Assembly (NCBI GenBank): GCA_003445035.1 | Contig: DLVV01000313.1 | Location: forward strand, 1,303-38,073 | Source: Planctomycetaceae bacterium | GTDB taxonomy: Bacteria > Planctomycetota > Planctomycetia > Planctomycetales > Planctomycetaceae | Direction of reading: 5' to 3' | DNA: 36,771 bases | Part shown: in pieces, positions 1 to 9,100 of the stretch | Position numbering within the stretch: the first letter of the stretch is position 1 | Layout of the letters: each line of letters opens with the position of its first letter | The notes under the pieces: generated by a model | Told to the model about the DNA's origin: nothing | Seen by the model: the letters and a program-made list of their open reading frames with translations, nothing else | Database searches by the model: none | Program-made: the position numbers and the translations under genes

Positions 1-2
1 TG

Positions 3-1214
3 GTGCTGGTGCTGGTGCCGGCGGCGGTTGGGCAACAGGCCGTCGAGGTGTTGACCCTGCGGGATCAGCCGCAACCGGTGGCCACCGGTGGTGGTTTCGT
101 GTTGGCCGGCGAGAAGGTCTCTGGCCGTCTGGTTTCGTTGACCAAGGCCGGGGTCACGGTTGAGGGGAAGGAGGGACGTTTCCCACTGGTTCCCACTGGC
201 CAGGTGCTGGACATACGCTTTCCGTTGACCGAGCGGGTGAGCAAACCGCCGAAGCCCGTCGCTGCCTGGGTTCGAATGGTTGACGGGAGTCGGATCGGTT
301 GCCGGGCCGTGGTGGCGACGCCCCGACAGGTGAAACTGCAGACCCGGCACCTGGGGGAAATGGCGGTTCCGGCCGCGAGGATTTCCGCTGTCCGATTCGG
401 TAAGGCCGAACGTGGAGTGGTCGATTCGTGGCGGGATCTGCTGGTCCGCGAGATCAAGCGGGATCGGCTGGTGATCCTCAAGGGCAAGACCCTGGACTAT
501 CTCGACGGCGTTGTTGGCGAGATCAACGACAAGCAGGTCAATTTCCTGCTCGACGGGGATGAGATTCCGGTGCCGCTGGAGCGGGTCTACGGGATCATTT
601 TCTTCCGCAAGGCGACCTCCCAGGCGGTCTCGCCGAAAGTGTGCCAGGCGGCATTGCGGGGCGGGGATACGTTTGGGTTGACCGCGGTCAGCGTTGAAGG
701 CAAGACCTGCCAGGGCGTCCTGGCCGGAGGTGCCAAGGTCAGCCTGCCCGTCGCTCAACTGGAACGGTTGGACTTTGCTGCTAGCCGAATCATTTATCTT
801 TCGGCAATGACGCCACGGGACGTGGAACACGTCCCGTATTTCGATGTGACCTGGAAGTACCGTCGCGACCGCAACCTGGACGGAGGTCCGTTGAAGGTGG
901 GCGGCCAACGGTTTGCCCGCGGGCTGGCACTGCATTCCAAGACGCGACTGGTTTACTCTTTGGCCGCCCGGCACCGGCGATTCCAGGCGTGGATGGGGAT
1001 CGATGCGTTGGTTGGTCGGAGGGGGAACGTGCACGTTGTGATTTCGGCCGACGGCAAGACGTTGCTCGAGACCGATGTCAAAGGGACCGACAAGCCACGG
1101 CTGGTGGACCTGGATGTGACCGGACGTCGGCAATTGCAGATCCTGGTCGATTTTGGCGGCGACCTCGATATTGCCGATCACCTCGATCTGGCTGAAGCCA
1201 GGTTGATCCGCTAG
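3..1214 (+). CDS. NPCBM-domain secreted protein, 5' end cut by window
   Basis: The first residues (hydrophobic, ending A-V-G-Q-Q) look like the tail of a signal peptide, so the true start probably lies before the window; GTG at 3 is only the first usable codon. Residues about 29-262 hold four imperfect beta-rich repeats of 45-50 residues, each ending in a V/L-P..x.hydrophobic..F pattern. Residues about 272-402 match the NPCBM (novel putative carbohydrate-binding module) pattern: a G-L-A-L-H-S segment near 308-312, then F-x-A-W-M-G-I-D near 327-334, a beta hairpin with D-G-K near 350, and a terminal D-H-L-D-L-A-E-A-R-L. NPCBM domains are thought to bind sugars, so a cell-envelope or periplasmic role is likely, but no enzyme domain is visible. 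The gene sits 69 bases before the serine-protease cassette on the same strand and may be co-transcribed with it. Confidence 0.85.
   Translation: MLVLVPAAVGQQAVEVLTLRDQPQPVATGGGFVLAGEKVSGRLVSLTKAGVTVEGKEGRFPLVPTGQVLDIRFPLTERVSKPPKPVAAWVRMVDGSRIGCRAVVATPRQVKLQTRHLGEMAVPAARISAVRFGKAERGVVDSWRDLLVREIKRDRLVILKGKTLDYLDGVVGEINDKQVNFLLDGDEIPVPLERVYGIIFFRKATSQAVSPKVCQAALRGGDTFGLTAVSVEGKTCQGVLAGGAKVSLPVAQLERLDFAASRIIYLSAMTPRDVEHVPYFDVTWKYRRDRNLDGGPLKVGGQRFARGLALHSKTRLVYSLAARHRRFQAWMGIDALVGRRGNVHVVISADGKTLLETDVKGTDKPRLVDLDVTGRRQLQILVDFGGDLDIADHLDLAEARLIR
87..788 (+). repeat. Four imperfect beta-strand repeats inside the NPCBM protein
   Basis: Protein-level repeats at residues about 29-75, 88-133, 155-203 and 214-262. 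Each has a short hydrophobic strand with a glycine turn, a V-x-[VL] strand, a charged turn, then hydrophobic-P (V-P, V-P, V-P, L-P) followed by a strand ending in F. The match is by eye and diverged; the repeats are not visible as nucleotide repeats. Confidence 0.4.
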
Positions 1215-1267
1215 GAGTTCTTTCCCACGGAATGCGGTCGCAACAAGGGCCGCCGGCGATGACAACA

Positions 1268-1273
1268 GGGAGG
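1268..1273 (+). promoter_or_regulatory. Ribosome binding site for GTG-started protease
   Basis: GGGAGG ten bases before the GTG at 1284. It supports this rare start codon, after which a clean signal peptide follows. Confidence 0.6.
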
Positions 1274-1283
1274 CAGGGGCGAC

Positions 1284-3053
1284 GTGAGATTTCTCGAGCG
1301 AGATGGGTGCCCGGGCTGCCGATGGTGGCCGGCGGCGATCGTGCTCCTGGCGGTGGCCGTTCTGCCGCGGACCACTCGCGCGGTTGATCCGGCGGTGCTG
1401 GCGGCCGAGGCGAAACGAATCGCGGTGGCTTCGCGGCTGGCGTCGAGCGTGGTGGCGATTTTTTCTCGAGGCGGGCAGGGGGGTGGGTCGGGAGTGTTGA
1501 TCAGTTCCGACGGTTACGCCCTGACCAATTTCCACGTCACCCGGGGGGCCGGCACGTTCATGAAGTGCGGGCTCAATGACGGACGGCTCTACGATGCGGT
1601 GATCGTTGGCATCGATCCGACCGGGGATGTCGCACTTGTGAAACTCCTGGGCCGTGACGATTTTCCTCATGCCCAACTGGGCGACAGCGACAAGCTGAAG
1701 GTCGGCGACTGGACCTTCGCGATGGGCAACCCGTTTCTGCTGGCGACCGACTTTCAGCCAACGGTGACGTACGGCATTGTCAGTGGATTGCACCGCTACC
1801 AGTATCCGGCCGGGACAATTCTCGAGTACACCGATTGCATACAGGTCGACACCTCGATCAACCCGGGCAACTCGGGGGGGCCGCTGTTCTCGGCGGGAGG
1901 CCACCTGGTGGGGATCAACGGACGGGGGTCTTTCGAGAAGCGGGGCCGTGTCAATTCCGGGGCCGGCTACGCCATCTCGATCAACCAAATCAAACTCTTC
2001 ATGGACCATCTCCGCAGCGGTCGCGTCGTCGATCACGCGACTTTGGGGGCGACAGTGGTGACTCGCGAGGATGGCGCGGTCGTTGTTGACGGGATACTGG
2101 ACGAATCCGAGGCGTTCCGACGTGGGCTTCGCGAGGGGGATGAGATTATCTCGTTCGCCGGTCGACCACTGCGGAGTGTCAACCAGTTCAAGAACATCCT
2201 GGGGATCTATCCCAAGGGATGGAAACTGCCACTGGTCTTTCGTCGCGACCAGGTGCGGACCGAAGTGGTGCTTCGATTGCGAGCACTGCACCGGGCCAGC
2301 GAACTGACGGGACAGCCCCGGGCCAGCCGGACCAGGCCGGGAAAACCCCGGCCGGGTCAACCGCCGGGACGGCCCAAGAGGCGGCCTCGTCGTGGTCGTC
2401 GTCCTCCACCGGCCAAGCCACCGGAAAAGTACAAGCATCTGTTCGTCAAGAAGACCGGATTCGCCAACTTCTACTTCAACCTGCAGGAACAGAAGCGGGT
2501 GATGTCGGGTGTGACCCGGCTTGGTGATTTTGGCAGTGCCGTGGGCGCGTGGGTGCTGGCCGGCAAGACGGCTGCCGGCGACGCATTCCAATTGACCCTG
2601 GCCGACGCCGGCGTCGGGCTCTCCTGGAAACAGAAGGCGTATTTTCAGGAACTCAAGTCGGCCGAACCGCTCGATGAGCCGAAGGGCAGTGGTGGTTTCC
2701 TGTACGCGATGCAGATGTGGAAGACCTTTCTGGCCAACCGCGCAAAGGGCTTTGGCGAATTCTACTACCTGGGCAGCGAACCACTGGACGGATCCGGTGA
2801 CAGGGTCGACGTCATGATCAGCGAACTGGGCAATGTCCGGTGCCGCTGGTATCTGGACCGCAAACAGGGGCGGTTGCTGGGATTCGACTCACAGCGAGAA
2901 GAGGACACCGACGAGTGCGAAGTGAGATTGACCGGAGATGTCGAATCCGGCGGACGGCACTGGCCGAAGGCGATCGTGGTTCGATCGGGGGGACAGCCGG
3001 TGGCGACGTTTGGCGTTGCGACGGTGACCATCCGGAAAGGGGCGACGGAATGA
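1284..3053 (+). CDS. Secreted trypsin-like serine protease with PDZ domain (active triad)
   Basis: 589 aa of HtrA/DegP type. A signal peptide covers residues about 15-33. The trypsin-like domain carries a full triad: His84 in T-N-F-H-V, Asp115 in P-T-G-D-V-A-L-V-K, Ser197 in N-P-G-N-S-G-G-P-L. A PDZ domain spans about 253-333 (R-G-L-R-E-G-D-E-I-I-S-F-A-G near 279-293). Residues 342-382 are a Pro/Arg/Lys-rich linker. Residues 383-589 form a beta-rich domain I do not recognise; its W-Y-L-D then L-L-G-F-D spacing loosely recalls LolA-like folds, but that is only a pattern impression. The expected role is periplasmic protein quality control or processing. It is the first of three linked paralogues: its stop overlaps the next start in ATGA at 3050-3053, implying translational coupling. 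The GTG start is backed by an upstream GGGAGG. Confidence 0.93.
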   Translation: MRFLERDGCPGCRWWPAAIVLLAVAVLPRTTRAVDPAVLAAEAKRIAVASRLASSVVAIFSRGGQGGGSGVLISSDGYALTNFHVTRGAGTFMKCGLNDGRLYDAVIVGIDPTGDVALVKLLGRDDFPHAQLGDSDKLKVGDWTFAMGNPFLLATDFQPTVTYGIVSGLHRYQYPAGTILEYTDCIQVDTSINPGNSGGPLFSAGGHLVGINGRGSFEKRGRVNSGAGYAISINQIKLFMDHLRSGRVVDHATLGATVVTREDGAVVVDGILDESEAFRRGLREGDEIISFAGRPLRSVNQFKNILGIYPKGWKLPLVFRRDQVRTEVVLRLRALHRASELTGQPRASRTRPGKPRPGQPPGRPKRRPRRGRRPPPAKPPEKYKHLFVKKTGFANFYFNLQEQKRVMSGVTRLGDFGSAVGAWVLAGKTAAGDAFQLTLADAGVGLSWKQKAYFQELKSAEPLDEPKGSGGFLYAMQMWKTFLANRAKGFGEFYYLGSEPLDGSGDRVDVMISELGNVRCRWYLDRKQGRLLGFDSQREEDTDECEVRLTGDVESGGRHWPKAIVVRSGGQPVATFGVATVTIRKGATE

Positions 3054-4135
3054 TGGCGATCCGGGTTCTTTCGATGGTTTTTACACTGTTGGTCACTGTT
3101 GTGGTCTGGCCGTCAACCGCCGTCGGCCAATCTGTGCACTCGACGATTCAACGCGTTCAGCAGCGGACCGTGAAGGTTTTCGGTGCCGGCGGCATCAAGC
3201 GACTTCACTCCTACAGCACCGGGTTCGTGGTGTCCTCGGCCGGCCATGTGGCGACCGTCTGGAGCCACGTGCTGGACACCGAGGAGTTGACCGTTGTGCT
3301 CTCCGACGGTCGTAAGATCCGTGCCAAGGTGTTGGGAGCCGAGCCTCAACTGGATCTGGCTGTGCTCGAACTGAAGGCAGAGGACCTGGAACTTCCCGCG
3401 TGGGATCTCGAGGCGGATTCCTCCGATGCCGGTCCGGGAACGCGGGTCCTGGGTTTCAGCAACATGTTCCGCGTGGCCACCGGTGACGAAATGGTGTCGG
3501 TGTTGCATGGTGTGGTTGCGGCCAAGGCCCCCCTGGCGACGCGGAGTGGAGCGTTTGAGACATCCTACGAGGGCACGGCGTACATCGTGGACGCGGTGAC
3601 GAACAACCCGGGTGCTGGAGGTGGCGTGTTGACGACCCGAGGCGGACGGCTGCTTGGGATGATCGGTAAGGAGTTGCGGAACGCGGCGAGCAACACGTGG
3701 GTGAACTACGCGGTTCCGATATCGGAGTTGAAGCAGCCGATCCAGCAGATCATCGCCGGCAAGTACAGGGCCCGCCAGCGAGGGGCGGACGAAAAGGACG
3801 CGGTGGCCAGGTTCCGCCCGCTGGAATTCGGCATCGTGCTGGTGCCGGATGTGTTGTTCCGCACCCCGGCCTTCATCGACCGGGTGCAGCCCGGTTCGGC
3901 CGCGGCCACCGCGGGGTTGCAGCCGGATGACCTGGTGCTGTTCGTCAACGGGGACCTGGTGCAGTCGTGTCGGGTGCTCAAGCAACGGCTCGGGAGGCTC
4001 GACGCCGGAGGCAAGCTGAAGTTGACTGTCCGGCGAGGCGACAAGTTGGTGCCGGTCGAGTTGCCGGTGCCGGACAAGCCTTTGACGCCGGCTTCCGGAC
4101 AGCCCAAGACAAAGCCGCCCGGAGGGAGCAAGTGA
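3050..4135 (+). CDS. Trypsin-like PDZ pseudoprotease (Ser to Ala)
   Basis: 361 aa. The start is ATG at 3050 (or the next codon, 3053), with AAAGGGG at 3036-3042 and ATGA overlap with the preceding stop. A signal peptide spans residues about 5-26 (ending A-V-G-Q). The HtrA-like fold keeps His73 (T-V-W-S-H-V-L) and Asp102 (Q-L-D-L-A-V-L-E-L), but the nucleophile motif reads N-P-G-A-G-G-G with Ala189 (codon gct) in place of Ser. A PDZ domain lies at about 270-335 (A-G-L-Q-P-D-D-L-V near 288-296), followed by a Pro/Lys-rich tail. Peptidase activity by the usual mechanism is therefore not expected. Binding, scaffolding or regulation of the active paralogue upstream is a reasonable inference but untested. 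An in-frame extension back to 2840 is open but lies inside the preceding gene and lacks a signal peptide. Confidence 0.9.
   Translation: MMAIRVLSMVFTLLVTVVVWPSTAVGQSVHSTIQRVQQRTVKVFGAGGIKRLHSYSTGFVVSSAGHVATVWSHVLDTEELTVVLSDGRKIRAKVLGAEPQLDLAVLELKAEDLELPAWDLEADSSDAGPGTRVLGFSNMFRVATGDEMVSVLHGVVAAKAPLATRSGAFETSYEGTAYIVDAVTNNPGAGGGVLTTRGGRLLGMIGKELRNAASNTWVNYAVPISELKQPIQQIIAGKYRARQRGADEKDAVARFRPLEFGIVLVPDVLFRTPAFIDRVQPGSAAATAGLQPDDLVLFVNGDLVQSCRVLKQRLGRLDAGGKLKLTVRRGDKLVPVELPVPDKPLTPASGQPKTKPPGGSK
4121..4128 (+). promoter_or_regulatory. Ribosome binding site inside the end of the preceding gene
   Basis: GGAGGGAG six bases before the ATG at 4135. It fixes the start of the third cassette gene, whose ATG shares its first base with the last base of the preceding TGA. 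Confidence 0.65.
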
Positions 4136-6129
4136 TGAGAGCAGCGAGGATGCTGGAATTCCGGACCGGACGGGTGGCCTTGTGGCTGTTGGTCTGCCTG
4201 GTGACCGGGCCGGCGGTGGCCCAGGATCGGCCGGTTGTGGATCTTGAGACCCGTGAAGAGCAGGCGTTCAAGGAGGCCTCGGCGGTGGTGGCACCTGCGG
4301 TGGTGCGGATCCAGACCGTCGGAGGTCTCGATCGGGTCGGCCGGGTATTGACCGGGACGGCCGCAACGACCGGCGTGGTGGTTTCGCCGGACGGTTATGT
4401 CATTTCCAGTGCCTTCAATTTCGTCTCGCGTCCGGCGTCGGTGTTGGTCACCTTGTCGGACGGTCGTCGATTTCCGGCCAAGATCGTCGCCAACGATCGG
4501 GCGAAAATGGTGACGTTGCTGAAAATCGAAGCCGCCGGGTTGGCGGTGCCGAAGATGGCACCTCGTGACGGATTTCGAGTTGGCCAGTGGGCAATCGCCA
4601 TGGGGCGGACCTACGAAAGTCCTCTGCCCAACCTCTCGGTCGGCATCATCAGCGCGCTGAATCGAATCTGGGGGCGGGCGGTACAGACCGACGCCAAGAT
4701 CTCTCCGGCCAATTACGGTGGGCCACTGGTCGATATCCAGGGCCGTGTGATCGGTGTGCTTGTTCCGCTCTCCCAGCGCCAGGCTGGTCGGACGGCCGGG
4801 GTTGAGTGGTACGACTCGGGCATCGGGTTTGCGATTCCGATGGCCGACATCCTGGCGACGCTGCCGAGGTTGAAGGGTGGTGAGGACCTGCTGCCGGGAT
4901 TGATGGGCATCACACTGAAAGCGGGTGATGTTTACGCATCGGCAGCGGTCATTGACAGGGTCCGGTTCAATTCTCCGGCTGAAAAGGCGGGGCTGCAGCC
5001 CGGTGACGTGATCGCCTCGGTCGACGGACAGGCGATCAAACGGCTGGTTCAGGTCCGGCACGCTCTGGGAAACAAGTACGCCGGTGAGACGATCACGGTA
5101 CTGGTCAAGCGCGGTGAGAAGTCGGTGGAACAGAAGATTGCGCTCACCGGAAAACTCGAACCCTACACTCCGACCTTCCTCGGACTGCTTCCGGTTCGCA
5201 AGAAGCAGGGCGAGACGACCGAAGGGGTGACCGTACGTGGGATTCTCCCCGAGAGTCCTGCATCCAAGGCGATGATTCTTCCGGGTGACCGCGTGGTGCA
5301 GTTGGACGACAAGGCGGTGGCCGACGCGGCCGGATTGTTCGATGCGATCAGCCGGCGAAGGGTGGGAGACGAGGTGAAGGTGCACGTTGATCGCGAAGGC
5401 GCCAAGCGGACATTGACGGCCAAGCTGGCGGTCGTTCCTTCCGCAGTGCCCGTGGTGCTCGAGTCGGACGTGATCGTCGCGCCCAACCCCAAACCTGCTG
5501 ATCTGCCCAAGACCGGTCGGTTCAACCAGGATCTTGAAGGCCACGACCACAGCTTCTGGGCGTATGTTCCCGAGAGCTACAACCCGGCACACGGTTACGG
5601 GCTGGTCGTCTGGATTCACCCGGGTAGTGACACGATGGAAGCCGACATCCACGATCTCTGGAAGCCGATCTGTGACGAACGCGGATTGATCCTGGTCGGT
5701 CCGCGTGCCAAGAATATCGCCGGCTGGAGTCTCAACGAGGCCGGGTTCATCGAGGCCCTGGTCCAGGAGATGCAGCAGAAGTACCGGATCGACAGTCAAC
5801 GCATCGTGTTGCACAGTTACTCGGACGGTTGCCGGTTTTCCTTCCACCTGGCCTTCAAGTACCGTTCACTGTTCCGTGGAGTGGCGGCGTCATCAGAGCC
5901 GCTGAAAGTCGCCCCGCCGGAGAATCGTCCGGATCTCCGGCTGCAGTTTTTTCTCTCTTGTGGTGACAAGGACAATCTTCACCGGCTGGTGCAGCGGACG
6001 CGAGTTCGGCTTGCGGCGATGAAATTCCCTGTCGTCTTGACGACCGTGCCCGGCGAGGGACACAGTTACCCTCCGATCCCAGTGCTGGAGGCCATCGCTC
6101 GCTGGATCGACATGCTCGACCGGATATAG
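4135..6129 (+). CDS. Triple-dead HtrA-like protein with two PDZ domains fused to an alpha/beta hydrolase
   Basis: 664 aa. The start is supported by GGAGGGAG at 4121-4128 and a signal peptide at residues about 13-30 (cleavage near A-V-A-Q). Residues about 40-245 align with the trypsin/HtrA fold, but the His position reads S-S-A-F-N-F (F94/N95), the Asp position reads A-K-M-V-T-L-L-K (M125), and the Ser motif reads S-P-A-N-Y-G-G-P-L with Tyr194. Two PDZ domains follow at about 255-340 and 345-435. Residues about 465-664 look like an esterase/PHB-depolymerase-type alpha/beta hydrolase: W-I-H-P-G oxyanion-type strand near 493-497, nucleophile elbow H-S-Y-S-D-G with Ser563 (first Gly of G-x-S-x-G replaced by Ser561), S-C-G-D near 608-611, and a likely catalytic His643 in G-E-G-H-S. 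It probably keeps hydrolase activity while the protease domain serves as a dead binding module. Confidence 0.9.
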   Translation: MRAARMLEFRTGRVALWLLVCLVTGPAVAQDRPVVDLETREEQAFKEASAVVAPAVVRIQTVGGLDRVGRVLTGTAATTGVVVSPDGYVISSAFNFVSRPASVLVTLSDGRRFPAKIVANDRAKMVTLLKIEAAGLAVPKMAPRDGFRVGQWAIAMGRTYESPLPNLSVGIISALNRIWGRAVQTDAKISPANYGGPLVDIQGRVIGVLVPLSQRQAGRTAGVEWYDSGIGFAIPMADILATLPRLKGGEDLLPGLMGITLKAGDVYASAAVIDRVRFNSPAEKAGLQPGDVIASVDGQAIKRLVQVRHALGNKYAGETITVLVKRGEKSVEQKIALTGKLEPYTPTFLGLLPVRKKQGETTEGVTVRGILPESPASKAMILPGDRVVQLDDKAVADAAGLFDAISRRRVGDEVKVHVDREGAKRTLTAKLAVVPSAVPVVLESDVIVAPNPKPADLPKTGRFNQDLEGHDHSFWAYVPESYNPAHGYGLVVWIHPGSDTMEADIHDLWKPICDERGLILVGPRAKNIAGWSLNEAGFIEALVQEMQQKYRIDSQRIVLHSYSDGCRFSFHLAFKYRSLFRGVAASSEPLKVAPPENRPDLRLQFFLSCGDKDNLHRLVQRTRVRLAAMKFPVVLTTVPGEGHSYPPIPVLEAIARWIDMLDRI

Positions 6130-6144
6130 GCTCCGATCCTGCTT

Positions 6145-6159
6145 CGTCGGCCACCGACG
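6145..6159. terminator. Small hairpin between convergent genes, possible bidirectional terminator
   Basis: A perfect inverted repeat CGTCGG / CCGACG with the 3-base loop CCA lies in the 42-base gap between two convergent genes. No T-run follows on either strand, so an intrinsic terminator is only suggested, and short GC stems arise easily by chance here. Confidence 0.3.
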
Positions 6160-6171
6160 CTTCCGGGTCGG

Positions 6172-9100
6172 TTATCCCTCGGATCGCGCCAGGCTTCGAC
6201 GACGGTTCGAGCGACTCCGCAGCAGTAACACGGTTGCCATCGCGGTTGCCAAACCCAACCCGACCGCTCCGGCGAGTCCGGCCAGCCACCAGCTGATCCC
6301 GATCAACAGCCAGGCGAAAGAGTCGTGTTGACGGAGCCACGCTTTCAGACGGGAACGCTCCAGCAGCGGCCATCCCCACGCGATGGCACCGGCCAGTGCG
6401 AGTGAAACCAGGATCCGCCACGTGATCCACCAGCCCGACGGTGATCCGGTCACCTCGGTCGGTCGCTCGATGGGCCGGGCCCCCCGGGAGGGGGGCGGGG
6501 TGTTGATGGGAGGTTTGCTCGACAGGGAGGCGTTGATCGGCGGTTCGGTGCGACGTGACAATCGCCAATTGGGTCCGGTAAGTCGCCAGATTGTGGCGAG
6601 GTCGTCGACACCCAACTTGTCACGGGACAGGTCGTCGGGCCAAGAGTCCAATCGTGAGATATCTCCTTCGGGGATCCAGGTGATCTCCGAGGGCAGAATC
6701 AGCAGACGCTGGCGGATCGGACGTCCCGAGACCAAGGGCAGTGGCGGTGTCCATCGATCCGAATCGGGGGTGTCCGGCAACGTCGTCTCGAATGTCACCT
6801 CGGCGACGTTCTCGAAGTCGGCCCCAAGACGACCATCATCGACGGTCACCGAGTCGGGGGTGGGTTGCCACTGGATGGGTGCGTCGGTTCCGTTGACCGC
6901 CAGCAGGGCCGACTCCACTGTCACCAGCAACGGCCCGCTTGGGTGTGGGCCGGGTAGAGGCATCGTTCGCACCCGCAGTCGCCAGGGCCCGTCGGGATTG
7001 GGTTGAAGTTGAAACAGCAGTTGCAGAGGCGTCGGCAATTTCTTGCGGCGGATGTCGAGTTTTGCACGTGCCTTGTCGGTCGAGAGAACAAATCGGCCGG
7101 CCAGCACTTCGCGGGCATCGACGGCCGAGGTGGTGGAGGGGGCGGCATCCTCTGCGGGACTCACGAGCTCGGCACCGGTTAGAGTCACAGCCAGCTGTGG
7201 GTCGTGATACAGGCTCAGGGTGGTCGACGAGGTCTCCGCGTCCGTGAAAACCACCTCGGGCAATGCGACACGTTTCGTTACGTCCAATGGCAACTCGCCC
7301 TGGATGGTGATGTTCTGGATGCCCGTTTGTGTCTCCTCTTCGAAGAGATTGGCGTCCTTGAGGTACAGCACCAGTTGATCTCCGACCCGAGCGGTTCGAG
7401 CCAGCCGGTCGGCACCGTCCTGCTGCTGGATGCCGATCGAGGTGATTTTCAATCGCGGGTCGATTTTCAGAGAGTGGTGAAACACCGACAATCCGGTCGT
7501 TTTTGCCGAGGCGGTGATGGTCAGTTCCAGCCGGTCTTCACGAACGTGCAGGAACTGTTCGACGCGAACCACGCGTCGTGGCCTCAGCGGTAGGACATCC
7601 AGTGGCAGGACGGCAGCTTTCTCCAGCGTCCAGGCGAAAGAGGCGACCGGTTGCGAGGAGTCCTGGTCATTTTGCCAAACCCGTGTGAATTCCACGACGT
7701 CCATCGCGGCCACTCCTTCGGGTGGCGGAGCGACCACGGCAAGTTGGAACCCGTTGGCCGGGTTGACCCCCATTTTCATTGGGTCCGCCACGACCGGGAT
7801 TGGAGGGGCACCGTGGGCGAGCGTGATGGCCGGGTCGATCGCGAGGCGTCCAGCATCGGCGGACACGGGCAATCGTCCGGAGAGTCGGATCTCGAAGGTG
7901 TCGGTCTGCGGATTTACGAATTCGATGATGACCAGTTGACGGCCACCGTCGGGAGGAAGGGACCTGATCGCCAGGACGTCCGGTGCGGCGATATCGCCGG
8001 GTCGGAAGACGAGTTGGCCGGGCAGGGAGAGAGTGAGGACGTTCAGGTTGCCGCCACGGACGGACACGGGCAGTCGATATTCGAGACGCGTTTCCAGTGG
8101 ATGGATTCTGACGAGGCAGAGCGGGGCCGTGGTGGCGATGGACCGAGGACGCGGTGTGGTGACAGTCGGGTCAGCCGTCCAGGACAATTGCAGTCGTTGG
8201 CTGGCTCCCAAAAGGAAGTCTCCGTTTGCCGGATCGGTTCCGATCGTAGACGGCATTTCGACTTTCGGCGGGTTCGCCGGCAACACCAATTTGAGACGGC
8301 CTGCGAGGATCCTGGGAATTGCCAGATCGATGCGACCGCCCCCAGAAGACGGCTTCACCGTGGGGCGGAGATCGAGTTCCACTCGGTCGATTCGAGGCGT
8401 GTCCGTCGTCCGTGGTGGCAGGTTCAACAACAGCACACCGCCGCCATTCTCTCGGGCGAGCGGGTGTCGTCGGCCGTTGACACGGCATGCATCGGGAGCC
8501 AGGTTGACGCCATCGACGGGCAACCGGATCTGGACCGTGTCGTTCCGTCCGGTGACGACAGCTTCAAAGGCAGCGGTCAGGCCAATCTTGCCGTTCGCCC
8601 GGATTGTCGCCGAGTAGTCGGCTCGCCTGAGCAGGACGCCGCTGTCGGTCTTGTTGGCTCGACGTTCAGCGAACAGGGTTTCGAGCAGGTCCGGGCGGAC
8701 AAACGCGAAGGGCGTCACCGGTGATGGCCGACCACTGGCATCAACCGGCAGCAGGACATCGGGACGAGCGGCCGTCGGTGGTTGGGCCGGTGGGGGTGTC
8801 GCGGGTGGTGGTTCCTGTGCCATTGTGTGTGTGAGTCCGGCGCAGGCCAACAGTAGGCCCAGGCCCGTTGGGATGCCTCTGTAACTCCGGGTCGAACCCA
8901 GCGATCCCTCCTCGAATGCGTCAACGTCAGCCGTCGGGGAAGCCAATCGCTCGGTCGATTGGCGATTCCACAGGGACGGAGGCATCAACAGCAAAAGCCA
9001 GATGGCCGCGAGGATGGCTCCGGTCAGCAGGGTCCACGGGGCCGGCGTCCACCACCCCAGCAGGACCAGTGCCGCCAGGCCACCCGCGGTCCATCGAATG

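Noticed and set aside
2840..3049. In-frame N-terminal extension of the second protease-like gene
   Set aside because: It lies inside the preceding gene, is Arg-rich and would hide the signal peptide. ATG 3050 has a good ribosome binding site and overlaps the previous stop.
3706..5847. 713-codon antisense open frame
   Set aside because: It is fully opposite the third protease-like gene, has a His/Arg/Pro-rich composition and no recognisable domain; a by-product of GC-rich codons.
7651..8724. 357-codon plus-strand open frame
   Set aside because: It is antisense to the 1867-aa gene, with composition typical of shadows and no domain.
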